Of a stretch of 64,000 nt of DNA, positions 33,817 through 42,750 are shown piece after piece. The position numbers and the translations under genes were made by a program. How positions within the stretch are numbered: the stretch's first letter is position 1; the number at the start of each line of letters is the position of its first letter. This DNA is from Pseudomonas sp. B21-015 (GTDB lineage: Bacteria; Pseudomonadota; Gammaproteobacteria; Pseudomonadales; Pseudomonadaceae), in assembly GCF_024749285.1 (NCBI RefSeq), contig NZ_CP087196.1, forward strand, positions 2,480,001 to 2,544,000, read 5' to 3'. The notes beneath the pieces are model-generated. The model did not search any database and was not told where the DNA came from. It worked only from the letters and a program-made list of their open reading frames with translations.

Positions 33817-34917
33817 TCAATTATTTATCGATTCTTCTGTCTTGAATTCATTTAGGTTCGCCTTGAAGTACGTCATGAAATCTTGTCCCTGAGCAAAAGC
33901 TTTTTCGATCTTGACGCTTTGCTCTTTCAACGATTGGCTCGGCTTGGCCCACTGCTCAGTCGGTAGAGATTTTGACCACTCAGCAATGGAATCAGGTAGA
34001 GATTTCATGCTGAAACGATGGTCCCATTCTGCTACCCAGTACGGAAAGCGCCACAAAGTGATTGCATGAGAAAAATACCACCAGCCAACGCTCAGAGCGG
34101 AGCGCTCGTTGTGTTGGTACTCCTCTAGCATATCTGCCTGCTCTTTATCGAAAGTATGGCGCCCCTCGTAAGGTGCTTTATCTGGGCAGTATTGCGGTCC
34201 CTTTTCCATGTAGACGCGGATTGCTTCCCACTTACCCAAGCCATGAGTTGGGGTCATTACACCTTGGTTTACAAAGTGCACGGTATCGGCTTTCAGGTCG
34301 TCGAAAGCCATGCCGAATGTATAAGTGTTGATGACGCCTACTCCGGTAACACCAGTGCTGACCGAGAGCCAGGACACCATCCCCTCCCAAGGCTGAATCA
34401 CAGGCTCATCAGATCCGTCCGCAAAAAAGCAGACTTCACGCCGTTGCCTATTGAAGCGAATAGGACGGGTTTGAGATTTTTTTCGTGTCGTACTTACAAC
34501 GACGTACAAACCAAGGGCCGCGAATGCTGTCCCCCCCCATCCGGAAATATATAAGCCCGACTCAAAGAATTCGCTGAAGTACCAAGAGAAATCACGGCCA
34601 AATGGATTGTTGAAGGTCGAAAAACCCATGATAGTAGGTAAAATAAATAGGCAGGAAATTATAAAGCCCATACAAAGGCCGATCATCGCTCTTGCCTGAA
34701 ATGCCTTGCCAAAGTTGCTGCTACCTACATCGAGATAGGTATCATTGACCTCGATGAAGCTACCCCCCAGATCCATTGGAGTGCTGCCCGTAGGTATGGG
34801 AAGTGGAGAAAAGAAAACAGCCTCCCCAGTCGCAAAGCTACGTGTTTCACCGGATCTAGGTCTTTTTTTGTTCAGTCCAAGCACATCGTCGCTAGGTGAT
34901 TGTTTCTGTAAAGGCAT
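33817..34917 (-). CDS. DUF6708 membrane protein, copy 2 (putative T6SS immunity)
   Basis: 366 residues from the ATG at 34917 (MPLQKQSPSDDVLGLNKKRP), which overlaps the stop of an effector-tail remnant as TGATG; a TTG one codon earlier is less likely. All family blocks are present, including GGSFIEVNDTYLDVGSSN, two hydrophobic segments (about 74-97 and 119-142), TRPIRFNRQRREVCFF and WRFPYWVAEWDHRFSM. The divergence is highest in and near the membrane segments, while the cytosolic C-terminal half is nearly constant among copies. This is the pattern expected if specificity lies in the membrane part. Confidence 0.75.
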   Translation of the reverse strand: MPLQKQSPSDDVLGLNKKRPRSGETRSFATGEAVFFSPLPIPTGSTPMDLGGSFIEVNDTYLDVGSSNFGKAFQARAMIGLCMGFIISCLFILPTIMGFSTFNNPFGRDFSWYFSEFFESGLYISGWGGTAFAALGLYVVVSTTRKKSQTRPIRFNRQRREVCFFADGSDEPVIQPWEGMVSWLSVSTGVTGVGVINTYTFGMAFDDLKADTVHFVNQGVMTPTHGLGKWEAIRVYMEKGPQYCPDKAPYEGRHTFDKEQADMLEEYQHNERSALSVGWWYFSHAITLWRFPYWVAEWDHRFSMKSLPDSIAEWSKSLPTEQWAKPSQSLKEQSVKIEKAFAQGQDFMTYFKANLNEFKTEESINN

Positions 34918-35045
34918 CAAGTTTTACCGAGGCGTTGGGTGAAGCCAGGCACGTTGAGAAGATCAGTAGTCACGAGCAATGATGGCGCACTGGCATTGCG
35001 GACGCGTAACGCGGGAATAGAAGGAATCGTTTTTTCTTTCCCTGA
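34917..35045 (-). pseudogene. C-terminal tail of a VasX-like effector
   Basis: About 40 codons (TIPSIPALRVRNASAPSLLV, then TTDLLNVPGFTQRLGKT, stop at 34917) align with the last residues of the full effector (TTGFLSARNTTAQAIIVTTD). The tail keeps the stop/start overlap with the next DUF6708 gene. Its 5' side ends at the palindromic repeat at 35054. Confidence 0.55.
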
Positions 35046-35053
35046 AAAGCAAC

Positions 35054-35108
35054 AAAAGGGGACACCTATTAGCCGGTCTCAAGTCAAGGCTAATGGGCGT
35101 CCCCTTTT
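35054..35108. repeat. GGGGACA-type palindrome, variant copy
   Basis: AAAAGGGGACACCTATTAGC and GCTAATGGGCGTCCCCTTTT face each other across about 15 bases. Outer parts match the repeats at 22.8-26.4 kb while the inner arms (ATTAGCC/GGCTAAT) differ. It sits exactly between an effector-tail remnant and a DUF6708 start fragment. Confidence 0.7.
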
Positions 35109-35197
35109 CCTTTGGTGGCAAAACGACAAGTTTCACCAACGATAGGGCGCTGCTGTTGTATATCGAACTCGTCGTACTGCGGAGAGGTAGGTGTCAT
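35109..35197 (-). pseudogene. DUF6708 N-terminal stub
   Basis: ATG at 35197 starts MTPTSPQYDEFDIQQRPIVG and ETCRFATKGKGD, the N-terminus of a DUF6708 copy most like copy 3, cut after about 28 codons by the palindromic repeat at 35054-35108. Confidence 0.6.
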
Positions 35198-35228
35198 GCA
35201 GAAAGCCATAAAGTTTGTTCAGTTCTAT

Positions 35229-36326
35229 TCAATTATTTGTTGATTCTTCTGCCTTGGTTTCGTATAGGTTGGCCTTAAAGTACGTCATGAAATCCTGTCC
35301 TTGAGTAAAGGCTTTTTCGATCTTCATGCTTTGCTCTTTCAGAGCGGCGCTTGGTTTGGCCCATTGTTCCGAGGGTAAAGGTTTGGACCACTCAGCAATG
35401 GATTCAGGTAGAGATTTCATACTGAAACGGTGGTCCCATTCCGCTACCCAGTACGGAAAACGCCACCAAGTGATCAGGTGCATCAGGTACCACCAACCAA
35501 CTCCTAAAGCGGAACGTTCGTTGTGTTGATGCTCCTCATGCATGTCTTGTCGTTCTTTATCGAAGGTGCCGCGGCCTTCGTATGGTGCTTTGCCAGGGCA
35601 GAACTCTGGACCTTTTTCCATATAGACACGTATGGCTTCCCACTTACCCAAGCCATGAGCAGGAGTCATCACGCCTTGTCTCACAAAATGCACTACGTCA
35701 GCTTTGGAATCGTCGAACGCCATACCAAAGGTATAGGCGCTTGTTACTCCTACTCCAGTAACACCTGTACTGATTGAAAGCCAAGATACTGTCTCTTCCC
35801 ATGGTTGAATGACGGGGACGTCAGAACCTTCGGGAAAGAAACAGACTTCACGACGTTGGCGGTTGAATCGAATAGGACGGGTGCGCGACTTTGCTCTGGT
35901 AGTGCTCAAGATAACGTAAGTACCCAGGAGCGCAGCTATTCCTCCTCCCCAAATACTAAAGGTCACACCGAAATTGAGCATGCCTGCTGCTCTGTCCCAA
36001 AAGGACTCGGAAAATGGGTTTCCCCAGGTAGTAGATCCTGCAAGCAAAGGCAGAACAATCAGGCATGAAAAAATAAACATCATACCGAGTCCAATCATTG
36101 CCCTAGCTTGGAAAGCCTTGCCGAAATTACTACTGCCTACGTCAAGGAATGTGTCATTAACCTCAACAAAGCTTCCGCCCAAATCCATGGGGGCGTTGCC
36201 CGTTGGTATCGGAAGCGGGGAGAGGAATAGCGCTTCACCTGTCGCGAATCTACGCTTCTCACCAGCCACTGGCCGCATTTTTTTGAGATTGAGATCGTCG
36301 CTGGATTGCTCATTTATTGAAGACAT
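35229..36326 (-). CDS. DUF6708 membrane protein, copy 1 (putative immunity of the full-length effector)
   Basis: 365 residues, starting MSSINEQSSDDLNLKKMRPV. The ATG at 36326 overlaps the effector stop by one base (TAATG), so the two are co-translated. Membrane segments at about 73-97 and 118-142 separate a short N-terminal and a long C-terminal cytosolic part. Family blocks (GGSFVEVNDTFLDVGSSN, TRPIRFNRQRREVCFF, GKWEAIRVYMEKGP, WRFPYWVAEWDHRFSM) are complete. Direct coupling to a VasX-like toxin makes it the best candidate for cognate immunity. A chaperone or delivery role is the alternative. Confidence 0.78.
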   Translation of the reverse strand: MSSINEQSSDDLNLKKMRPVAGEKRRFATGEALFLSPLPIPTGNAPMDLGGSFVEVNDTFLDVGSSNFGKAFQARAMIGLGMMFIFSCLIVLPLLAGSTTWGNPFSESFWDRAAGMLNFGVTFSIWGGGIAALLGTYVILSTTRAKSRTRPIRFNRQRREVCFFPEGSDVPVIQPWEETVSWLSISTGVTGVGVTSAYTFGMAFDDSKADVVHFVRQGVMTPAHGLGKWEAIRVYMEKGPEFCPGKAPYEGRGTFDKERQDMHEEHQHNERSALGVGWWYLMHLITWWRFPYWVAEWDHRFSMKSLPESIAEWSKPLPSEQWAKPSAALKEQSMKIEKAFTQGQDFMTYFKANLYETKAEESTNN

Positions 36327-39300
36327 TAGGTTTGCCCGGCTTGTTTTGATGATTCGAGCACAGTCAGCGTGTCGGTGGTCACAATGATTGCTTGAGCGGT
36401 GGTATTTCGTGCGCTGAGAAACCCAGTTGTTGAGAGTTCCTTCCCGCTTCCAACGTTCAGTGTCTTGGCTTCAAACATTATTTCCTGGTATTTTGGGGCT
36501 CCGGGGAGTGGATGGTAGCGCAACTTTATGGCAAGACCATGCTGGGCGTTGGCCTCATGTGCAAAAATTTCTAACCCCAATTGGAGTGGCGCGTCTGGTG
36601 GGCTCAGCAAATTGAGTTGATATAGCAAAGGTTCAGTCCAAGGCTCCCAGTCATTGCGCTGGAGATTGCTTGACCAATACGCGGTAAGGCCAAATCCAAC
36701 ATCATCCAGCTCTCGAATCGTGATATTTGGAATGCTAATCACGGCAATAGGTCGGTTGTTTATTTGTCTCAGACCGACCTGAGGGGTTGAAGTGATCTCT
36801 GCCAATTGCATGCGATCTTCTTGGAATCCACGATTTTGGTTCTTCTTTCCCCACGCGCCCTGTTGAAGCCAGTTATCAAGCTTTGTTTTATTATTTCGGT
36901 TGTAAATCCACTCGCCACCTAGCTGCAACACCGTCAAACCTAACCCTATTAAATTGGCTCTCGCAGCAACGCTCAGAAGTTTGCCACCTGCTGTGACCCA
37001 AGCGACAGCTCTTGCTTGGCTAACATTTGAAGCCGCCTCAAACATATATTGCCCTGTTCGTGCAACTGCCCAACCGTTAACAACGAACTGTCCAGAGTCG
37101 CCCGCGATTGTCATGCTGGCACCAGCCAGCTTTGCACTATCTCCCGACCTCAAGGCTTCTGTCCAACGAGCGACAGAGCCTTTTTCCCCATACAGACTTG
37201 TGGCTGCCGCCGCCATACCGAACCCGTAAGCTGCAAGCCCCAGCCCCCCCGTGAGCTTTCCCATACGTGCGGCTAATTGAACTTTTCCGGCTGCGCTTGA
37301 ATAGTTGTTTTTGACTACGTTTAGAGTAGTGGCAGATATCCCCTGCGCAGCCGCAAAGCCTCCTCCGCTTGCAGAGAAGAACGCATTGCCAAATGCAATG
37401 TAATCAGCTTTATCCCAGCTGGTTTTTCTTCTTAACTCTGAGTAAACAGTGACGAAGCTAATTAATTGCACGACAAATACAGCTGATGCGAAGATGTCGC
37501 CTCCCGCAGATTGAAATATATCTTTTCCTAATCCTCTTACCTTGTCGCCTGTGTTTAAGCGGTGATCTTCGGCCATTCGGTGGAATTCTGCTTCTTGGGC
37601 GCTGGTTAGGCCTTTAATTTTTATACTTGCTTTACTCGGGCCTTCGCCAACAGCAATCATTGCAGGCGCGATTTTTTTCTCTAAGGGGGCGACGGATTGC
37701 TGAACAGATTTACGCTGTGCGACCAAAGATCGATAGCTTCCCTTGGGGGCTCGACCTTTTCGTTCATTAGCCAATGTCTCCCTGATCTTGTTTTTGAGCG
37801 AGGACATTTGCTGGCGGAGTTCGATGAGTTTCGCCATGTCAGCTTCGAACGCATGAAGCTGGCTTGCAGAAGCAAACTCAAGAGTAATACCTCTTTTGCC
37901 AAATGTTCTTAGTACGTCGATCCATGCTGAGCCGGGAATATTTCGCAGAACTTTAGCTGGGTCTATTGCCCGGCCGCTGCGTAGTCCTTCTATAGCTTCT
38001 TCTAGAACATTCGCCAAGCGGAGTTGTTTGGCAGGTTCATAAGCTGTGTTTCGTGCTTGATCGAAAGTTATACCATCGTTGCTTAGATTAATTGATGCCG
38101 CGAGATCTTGGGTTAGGAGCGTTACGAACTCTCGGCTAATTTTTTGCAGCCCTTGAAAGTCCTTTGCTGAAAGGGGTATGTCTCGAGCCGATTTTATTAA
38201 TGATCCAATTTTCGCAAAGAGATCCTTCTGGTCGGTCAAACTTGCAGTAAAGAAGGTTGGAACTGTAAAGCCTGGCTCTTTTTCTATTAGGTCCGCAATC
38301 GCTTCGGTAGCCTTGTCGGTGCGACATATATCTCTCATGCACGCGTATTCAGTAGCAAGCGCCGATTCAAGTTGGGTTCCAAATTTCGGATCAAAATACC
38401 AAGCAGATTTATAGAAGCGCTTTTCGCATACGATTTTTATTCGATCATCAGTTATCAAATCCAGTCGTTTATTCCAACGGCTTAATTGTGCTCGCTGTTG
38501 TTTAAGAAAGGCTTCCATCGCCGGTCGGTCAATCAGGTCGTTGATACCTTCTTGTCCCATTTTTGCGCCATTGAGCGCTTCATGAGCATTGTCTTCGATG
38601 GTCTCGATCAGGTCTTCGTACTTGGAATGCAAAGGTCCAAGACTCGTACGCATCCGCGACTTTGAAGCTGCAATAGCCCCACGCTGCGTACCGACACCGG
38701 AATATTGGGTTTGATTTTTAACGTTGACGTAGTCGACGATCGATTGCCGCTGCTCTTCGCTTGTTTCGTCCTTGAGTTTGGCAAAACGAGGGTCGCCTTG
38801 GGCGGCATTCAGAATGGTTTCGCCGGTTACGGTGTACAACGATTCGATGTAGCAACCAAACACATACTTCTTTTGATTGGCTTCAGCGTCACTCCAGTCA
38901 CTGATCCAGCCAGTGACCAAATCCTGATGCTCGGCGAGATCGCGCAGCACGCCCAAGTCATCCTGTATGACCAAGTACAGATGGTCACGCTCATTTTCTG
39001 CCTTGACTTGCTTTTTGAGCGCGCCCAACTGAGTTTTCTTGAAGTGCGACGCTTGCTCCCAGAGATAGTCCTGGCTTTCCTCAGGTTTGGCACCCGTAAC
39101 CGCCGGTTCCTTACTCGGCTGCTCCGCAACTTCCGCAATCCATTTTTCCGCCTGACTTGGCGTCAACAGATTAGCCGCGCCTTTCTCCGGATCAGCCTTG
39201 GTCAGGTCCACTGCCTGCATGAAGTATTCACGCTCGGACTTGTGTTTGATGACCTGTGCGCATTTGGCGGCGGTCCATTGCACTTCGGAATAGTTGACGT

Positions 39301-39688
39301 AGAGCTTGCTCAAACGCGGGAAGACCAGCACGGCTTCGCCCACGTTGCTTTCGCGTTTGTTGGCGGTGATTTCGCCTTTTTCCCACAGCAGTTGGGTCAC
39401 GATGCCGTTCTGGATTCGGTATTCGTGCATGACGGCTTGAGGTTTCTTGTCGACGATGACGTAGAGCCAGCCGTCGCGGATCAAGCGAATGCCCAGTGGG
39501 CGTGAAGTGGTTTTGTAAGGCATCGCTAGTGCGCTGGATGGGTCGAGTCGTTCGACCAGACCGTAGCGTAAAGGGATGAGCTGAATCTTGGCCTTCATCA
39601 GGGAGCAACCGCCCATGGCGCACTTACCGTCGTCCCGGCTTTTTGCAACGTTGTTCGGGCTTTTGCCGGTCGATGTGGGCGTTGTCAT
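36326..39688 (-). CDS. VasX-like T6SS effector (BTH_I2691-type, pore-forming class)
   Basis: 1120 residues. The N-terminus has the VasX_N-type region with CAMGGCSLMKAKIQLIPLRYGLVERLDPSS and IRDGWLYVIVDKKP; the central part (about 150-720) is mostly helical with coiled coils; and a hydrophobic region (about 730-930, for example IFASAVFVVQLISFVTVY and LTGGLGLAAYGFGMAAAATS) is followed by a beta-rich tail of about 190 residues. Known VasX-type effectors insert in the target inner membrane and dissipate the membrane potential. It overlaps the DUF4123 adaptor (ATGA) upstream and the DUF6708 gene (TAATG) downstream. The C-terminal 200 residues recur as remnants at 31.7-32.4 and 34.9-35.0 kb. Confidence 0.85.
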   Translation of the reverse strand: MTTPTSTGKSPNNVAKSRDDGKCAMGGCSLMKAKIQLIPLRYGLVERLDPSSALAMPYKTTSRPLGIRLIRDGWLYVIVDKKPQAVMHEYRIQNGIVTQLLWEKGEITANKRESNVGEAVLVFPRLSKLYVNYSEVQWTAAKCAQVIKHKSEREYFMQAVDLTKADPEKGAANLLTPSQAEKWIAEVAEQPSKEPAVTGAKPEESQDYLWEQASHFKKTQLGALKKQVKAENERDHLYLVIQDDLGVLRDLAEHQDLVTGWISDWSDAEANQKKYVFGCYIESLYTVTGETILNAAQGDPRFAKLKDETSEEQRQSIVDYVNVKNQTQYSGVGTQRGAIAASKSRMRTSLGPLHSKYEDLIETIEDNAHEALNGAKMGQEGINDLIDRPAMEAFLKQQRAQLSRWNKRLDLITDDRIKIVCEKRFYKSAWYFDPKFGTQLESALATEYACMRDICRTDKATEAIADLIEKEPGFTVPTFFTASLTDQKDLFAKIGSLIKSARDIPLSAKDFQGLQKISREFVTLLTQDLAASINLSNDGITFDQARNTAYEPAKQLRLANVLEEAIEGLRSGRAIDPAKVLRNIPGSAWIDVLRTFGKRGITLEFASASQLHAFEADMAKLIELRQQMSSLKNKIRETLANERKGRAPKGSYRSLVAQRKSVQQSVAPLEKKIAPAMIAVGEGPSKASIKIKGLTSAQEAEFHRMAEDHRLNTGDKVRGLGKDIFQSAGGDIFASAVFVVQLISFVTVYSELRRKTSWDKADYIAFGNAFFSASGGGFAAAQGISATTLNVVKNNYSSAAGKVQLAARMGKLTGGLGLAAYGFGMAAAATSLYGEKGSVARWTEALRSGDSAKLAGASMTIAGDSGQFVVNGWAVARTGQYMFEAASNVSQARAVAWVTAGGKLLSVAARANLIGLGLTVLQLGGEWIYNRNNKTKLDNWLQQGAWGKKNQNRGFQEDRMQLAEITSTPQVGLRQINNRPIAVISIPNITIRELDDVGFGLTAYWSSNLQRNDWEPWTEPLLYQLNLLSPPDAPLQLGLEIFAHEANAQHGLAIKLRYHPLPGAPKYQEIMFEAKTLNVGSGKELSTTGFLSARNTTAQAIIVTTDTLTVLESSKQAGQT

Positions 39689-40584
39689 CCTTGGCTCCTT
39701 GGCAGGGTTTCAGCCCGTTCCTGGGCAATATCAGCGACCCGTTCGAGTCGCTGAGCGGGCGTTTGTTCCGATGGCGTTTTAAGTATCGCATCGAGGTCCG
39801 GATGTTCTTCCAGTGCTCGGTCACCGAGAAACCCGTGAATGTTGGCGTAGAGGGTGATGTCTAGCTCGGTGTTGAAGCCTCGATCATATGAAGTCGAAGC
39901 CAATGCATGCAGGTGTTCCCAGCGTTGCTGAGGCGTCGCTTGTGCCTGATAGGACGGAAAGTATTCGTGCATGTGTTCGTCGAGGCGCAGGACGATGCTG
40001 CGAAAATTCACTTCATCCAGTTGTCTGAGTTGCTCGTTGCTCAAGCGGTAGCGTTTGCTGTGGTTCGGCTCAATGGCTTTGCCGGGGCGCTGGTTGATAT
40101 GCCAGCAGCCCAGTGCCCCGTCGGCGCCGACGACCTGCGAGCAAGGGCCGAACAGGGTAGGGTCCTTGATGCTCTCGCCGTAGTCGAGCAGCGCATGGGC
40201 CACGGCCGGATCAGCGACGCGCAGCAGCACTTCCTCACCCTGTGGGTGCATGACGCTGGTCAGCCAGCGAAAATGGTCGACCATGTGTTCCCAGGGTTGA
40301 TCGCTGAACGCAAGGTAGCCCCATTCTTGGCGAGGCTCAGCCAGAAACTTTGCCAGGATGGGATTGTTCTGCGCTTTTATCTGAACCAGACACGGCGAAA
40401 CGTCACCCAACTCAGCCCACGGGGTACCGAGGTAGAGTGGCTCGAAAACCGGATTATCCGACCATTGATAAAGGTGTTGAGGCAGTTTCTCGACGCTGAC
40501 ACCATCCAGCAGCAAACCGACGGTGCCATTCCACGGCAGGCCTTGGGGCAACCCATTTTCCAGCGGCCACTCGGACTTAAGCAT
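39685..40584 (-). CDS. DUF4123 T6SS effector adaptor (Tap/TEC-type)
   Basis: 299 residues with a DUF4123 domain over about residues 25-150 (LYQWSDNPVFEPLYLGTPWA, ELGDVSPCLVQI, WGYLAFSDQPWEHMVDHFRW, HPQGEEVLLRVADPAVAHAL). The C-terminal half is helical. Adaptors of this family bind both the VgrG tip and a specific effector and are not exported themselves. The gene overlaps vgrG by 8 bases and the effector by 4, which fixes the order VgrG - adaptor - effector and indicates that this adaptor serves the VasX-like effector. Confidence 0.9.
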   Translation of the reverse strand: MLKSEWPLENGLPQGLPWNGTVGLLLDGVSVEKLPQHLYQWSDNPVFEPLYLGTPWAELGDVSPCLVQIKAQNNPILAKFLAEPRQEWGYLAFSDQPWEHMVDHFRWLTSVMHPQGEEVLLRVADPAVAHALLDYGESIKDPTLFGPCSQVVGADGALGCWHINQRPGKAIEPNHSKRYRLSNEQLRQLDEVNFRSIVLRLDEHMHEYFPSYQAQATPQQRWEHLHALASTSYDRGFNTELDITLYANIHGFLGDRALEEHPDLDAILKTPSEQTPAQRLERVADIAQERAETLPRSQG

Positions 40585-42619
40585 TTTGCGCCTCCAGTTT
40601 GGCCTTCTCGCAAATCGCGCAGATTGGCTTCTTCTGCATCAACGCTTGCCGCTGTGCGGGCACCAACAATTGCCCGGCCTTATCCGCATCCGCCTGCTTC
40701 AACGGCCCCGGCAACAATGGCGCCGCCCCCGTCCCACTACCCGGCCCGCCGCCGGAGTTCATGTTGATCACCGGCCCACTCATGGTCACGCCGCTTGCAT
40801 CAATCTTGATGAAGCTTCCACCACCAATCAGGGTCAGTTCACTGCCGGCTTCGAGCACGACTTTCATGCCGCTGCTCAGGTGGATTTCCTGGCCGGCTTC
40901 GATGAACTGGCCGGTGCCGACCTTGATGTGCTGGTTGACGCCCACGGTCAGGTGGTCGTTGGCGCGGGTTTCGACTTTGCGGTCTTTGTGGACGGTGTGG
41001 TGTTCTTCGGCCTTGAATTCGCTGTAGCTGTTTTGCTCGACGGTGTCGTGGCGTTCGTTGCCGACGCGGATTTTCTGGTCGTGCTCGACGTTTTCATCCC
41101 AGTCGCGCTGGGCGTGCAGGAAGATCTGTTCCTGGCCCTTTTTGTCTTCGATGCGCAGTTCGTTGTAACCGCCGCCGCCGGGGGAACTCATGGTTTTGAA
41201 GGTGCTGCGGGTCTTGTTCGCTGGCAGGGCGTACGGGACGACGTTTTCCTTGTGGTACAGGCAGCCGCTGATCAGCGGTTGGTCGGGGTCGCCCTCCAGG
41301 AAACTGACCAGCACTTCCATGCCGATGCGCGGAATGGCGATGCCGCCGTAGTGGGCGCCGGCCCAGGCGGAGGAGACGCGCAGCCAGCAGCTGGTCTTGT
41401 CGTCGGCTTGGCCTTCGCGGTCCCAATGGAATTGCACTTTGACGCGGCCGTATTGGTCGCAGTGGATCTCTTCACCTTTTGGCCCGGTGACCACGGCGCT
41501 CTGGCTGCCGAGGATGCGTGGCTTGGGGTGGTTCAGCGGCGGGCGGTTCGGCACATCCCAAGGGGTGGCCTGGAAGCGGTTGCGGTAGCCCTGGTGGAAA
41601 TCGTCCTTGAGGTTAGTCGTGTTGCTGGTGACCGACTCTTCCAGCACTTGCGGCTGTTTTCCTTCGTGGAGGATTTCGGTCAGCAGCCACAGGTCGTTCC
41701 ACTTGGCCTTGGGGTGTTGGGTCAGGGCCAGGAAATGGCCGCTGACCAGCAACGGCTGATCGCTTCGGCCTTCGGCCAACTGGAAGTCGCTGCGGTGACG
41801 CTCGAGGGCGCGTTTGGCCAGGTGCTTGCCGCGCTCGCGGTCGATGAAGCGGCCGGGGTAGTCGTAGTCTTCGAGGTCGGGCAGGGCGTCGCCACGGTTT
41901 TCGCTTTCCAGCGTCAGGCGCGGTTTTTCGAAGTCGTAGTCGCGGCGGGTGGTGCGGCTGGTGCGGGTTTCCAGGCGCAGGTCGAAGCGCTTGATCACCG
42001 GGTCGTTGGCGACCATGCCGGAGTCTTGCTGGTAGGCCACGGGCGCGAGTTTCGGGAATACCGTCTGGTCATCGCCGAACACCAGCTTGTGGGCCGTGGC
42101 GCTGTGCTGGAAGTGGTAGTGGATACCTTCTTCCTCGCACAGGCGCTGGATGAATTGCAGGTCCGATTCATCGTACTGAACGCAGTAAATGCGCTCGGGA
42201 TAGATCGCCCCGACTTTGAATGCGTAGGCATTGCTCTGGATGCCATGCTCTTCGAGGACCATACCGATGATTTTCGGCACGGTGAGGTTCTGGAAGATGC
42301 GTTGGTTGATGCGGTGCGCCAGGTAAGACAGCTGCGGGCGCAGGGTCACGGCGTAGCGGGTCAGGCGTTTGCCTGAATCGCCCTGGGCGGCGCGATAGAT
42401 CTGGCCATGAATGCCGCTACCATCAGGCGAGAGCTGCAAGAAGGCCGGTTTGTGCAATAGCGTTTCGAGGTCCAGGGACGGCTGCTCACTGACCAGCTCC
42501 ACCTCAAACACAAAAGGTTGGCTGATGGCTTCCCGACCTTGCAGGGCAAGGACCTGGAGATCGTTTTCCAGACCTTCGACGGTCAGGGCAAAGTGGGTTT
42601 GATTGGCCGGCGCGAACAT
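40577..42619 (-). CDS. vgrG: T6SS spike protein VgrG
   Basis: 680 residues: gp27-like domain (about 1-380, YYP-type ERIYCVQYDESDLQFIQRLC and EEGIHYHFQH), gp5-OB fold (about 385-480, QYGRVKVQFHWDREGQADDK, CWLRVSSAWAG) and the beta-helix needle (about 510-630, IEDKKGQEQIFLHAQRDWDE). A tail of about 50 residues ends with a CxxC pair in KKPICAICEKAKLEAQNA. No enzymatic C-terminal domain is present. GAGGAACAAGGG precedes the ATG. It carries the DUF4123 adaptor and the VasX-like effector and belongs to an orphan locus, since no sheath or baseplate genes are in the window. Confidence 0.95.
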   Translation of the reverse strand: MFAPANQTHFALTVEGLENDLQVLALQGREAISQPFVFEVELVSEQPSLDLETLLHKPAFLQLSPDGSGIHGQIYRAAQGDSGKRLTRYAVTLRPQLSYLAHRINQRIFQNLTVPKIIGMVLEEHGIQSNAYAFKVGAIYPERIYCVQYDESDLQFIQRLCEEEGIHYHFQHSATAHKLVFGDDQTVFPKLAPVAYQQDSGMVANDPVIKRFDLRLETRTSRTTRRDYDFEKPRLTLESENRGDALPDLEDYDYPGRFIDRERGKHLAKRALERHRSDFQLAEGRSDQPLLVSGHFLALTQHPKAKWNDLWLLTEILHEGKQPQVLEESVTSNTTNLKDDFHQGYRNRFQATPWDVPNRPPLNHPKPRILGSQSAVVTGPKGEEIHCDQYGRVKVQFHWDREGQADDKTSCWLRVSSAWAGAHYGGIAIPRIGMEVLVSFLEGDPDQPLISGCLYHKENVVPYALPANKTRSTFKTMSSPGGGGYNELRIEDKKGQEQIFLHAQRDWDENVEHDQKIRVGNERHDTVEQNSYSEFKAEEHHTVHKDRKVETRANDHLTVGVNQHIKVGTGQFIEAGQEIHLSSGMKVVLEAGSELTLIGGGSFIKIDASGVTMSGPVINMNSGGGPGSGTGAAPLLPGPLKQADADKAGQLLVPAQRQALMQKKPICAICEKAKLEAQNA

Positions 42620-42750
42620 CCCTTGTTCCTCGTGCAGTGCTGCGGCGCACGCCTGCCCCCAAATGGGCGCTTGCGGACGCGAAAATTCCTGGAAGGCGCA
42701 AATGACATCGACCAGCAGAGCTGGCCGATGTTTGGAACCGTCAGCCGCGA

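Noticed and set aside
40523..42376. 617-codon open frame on the plus strand
   Set aside because: Antisense shadow of vgrG without ribosome site or domain.
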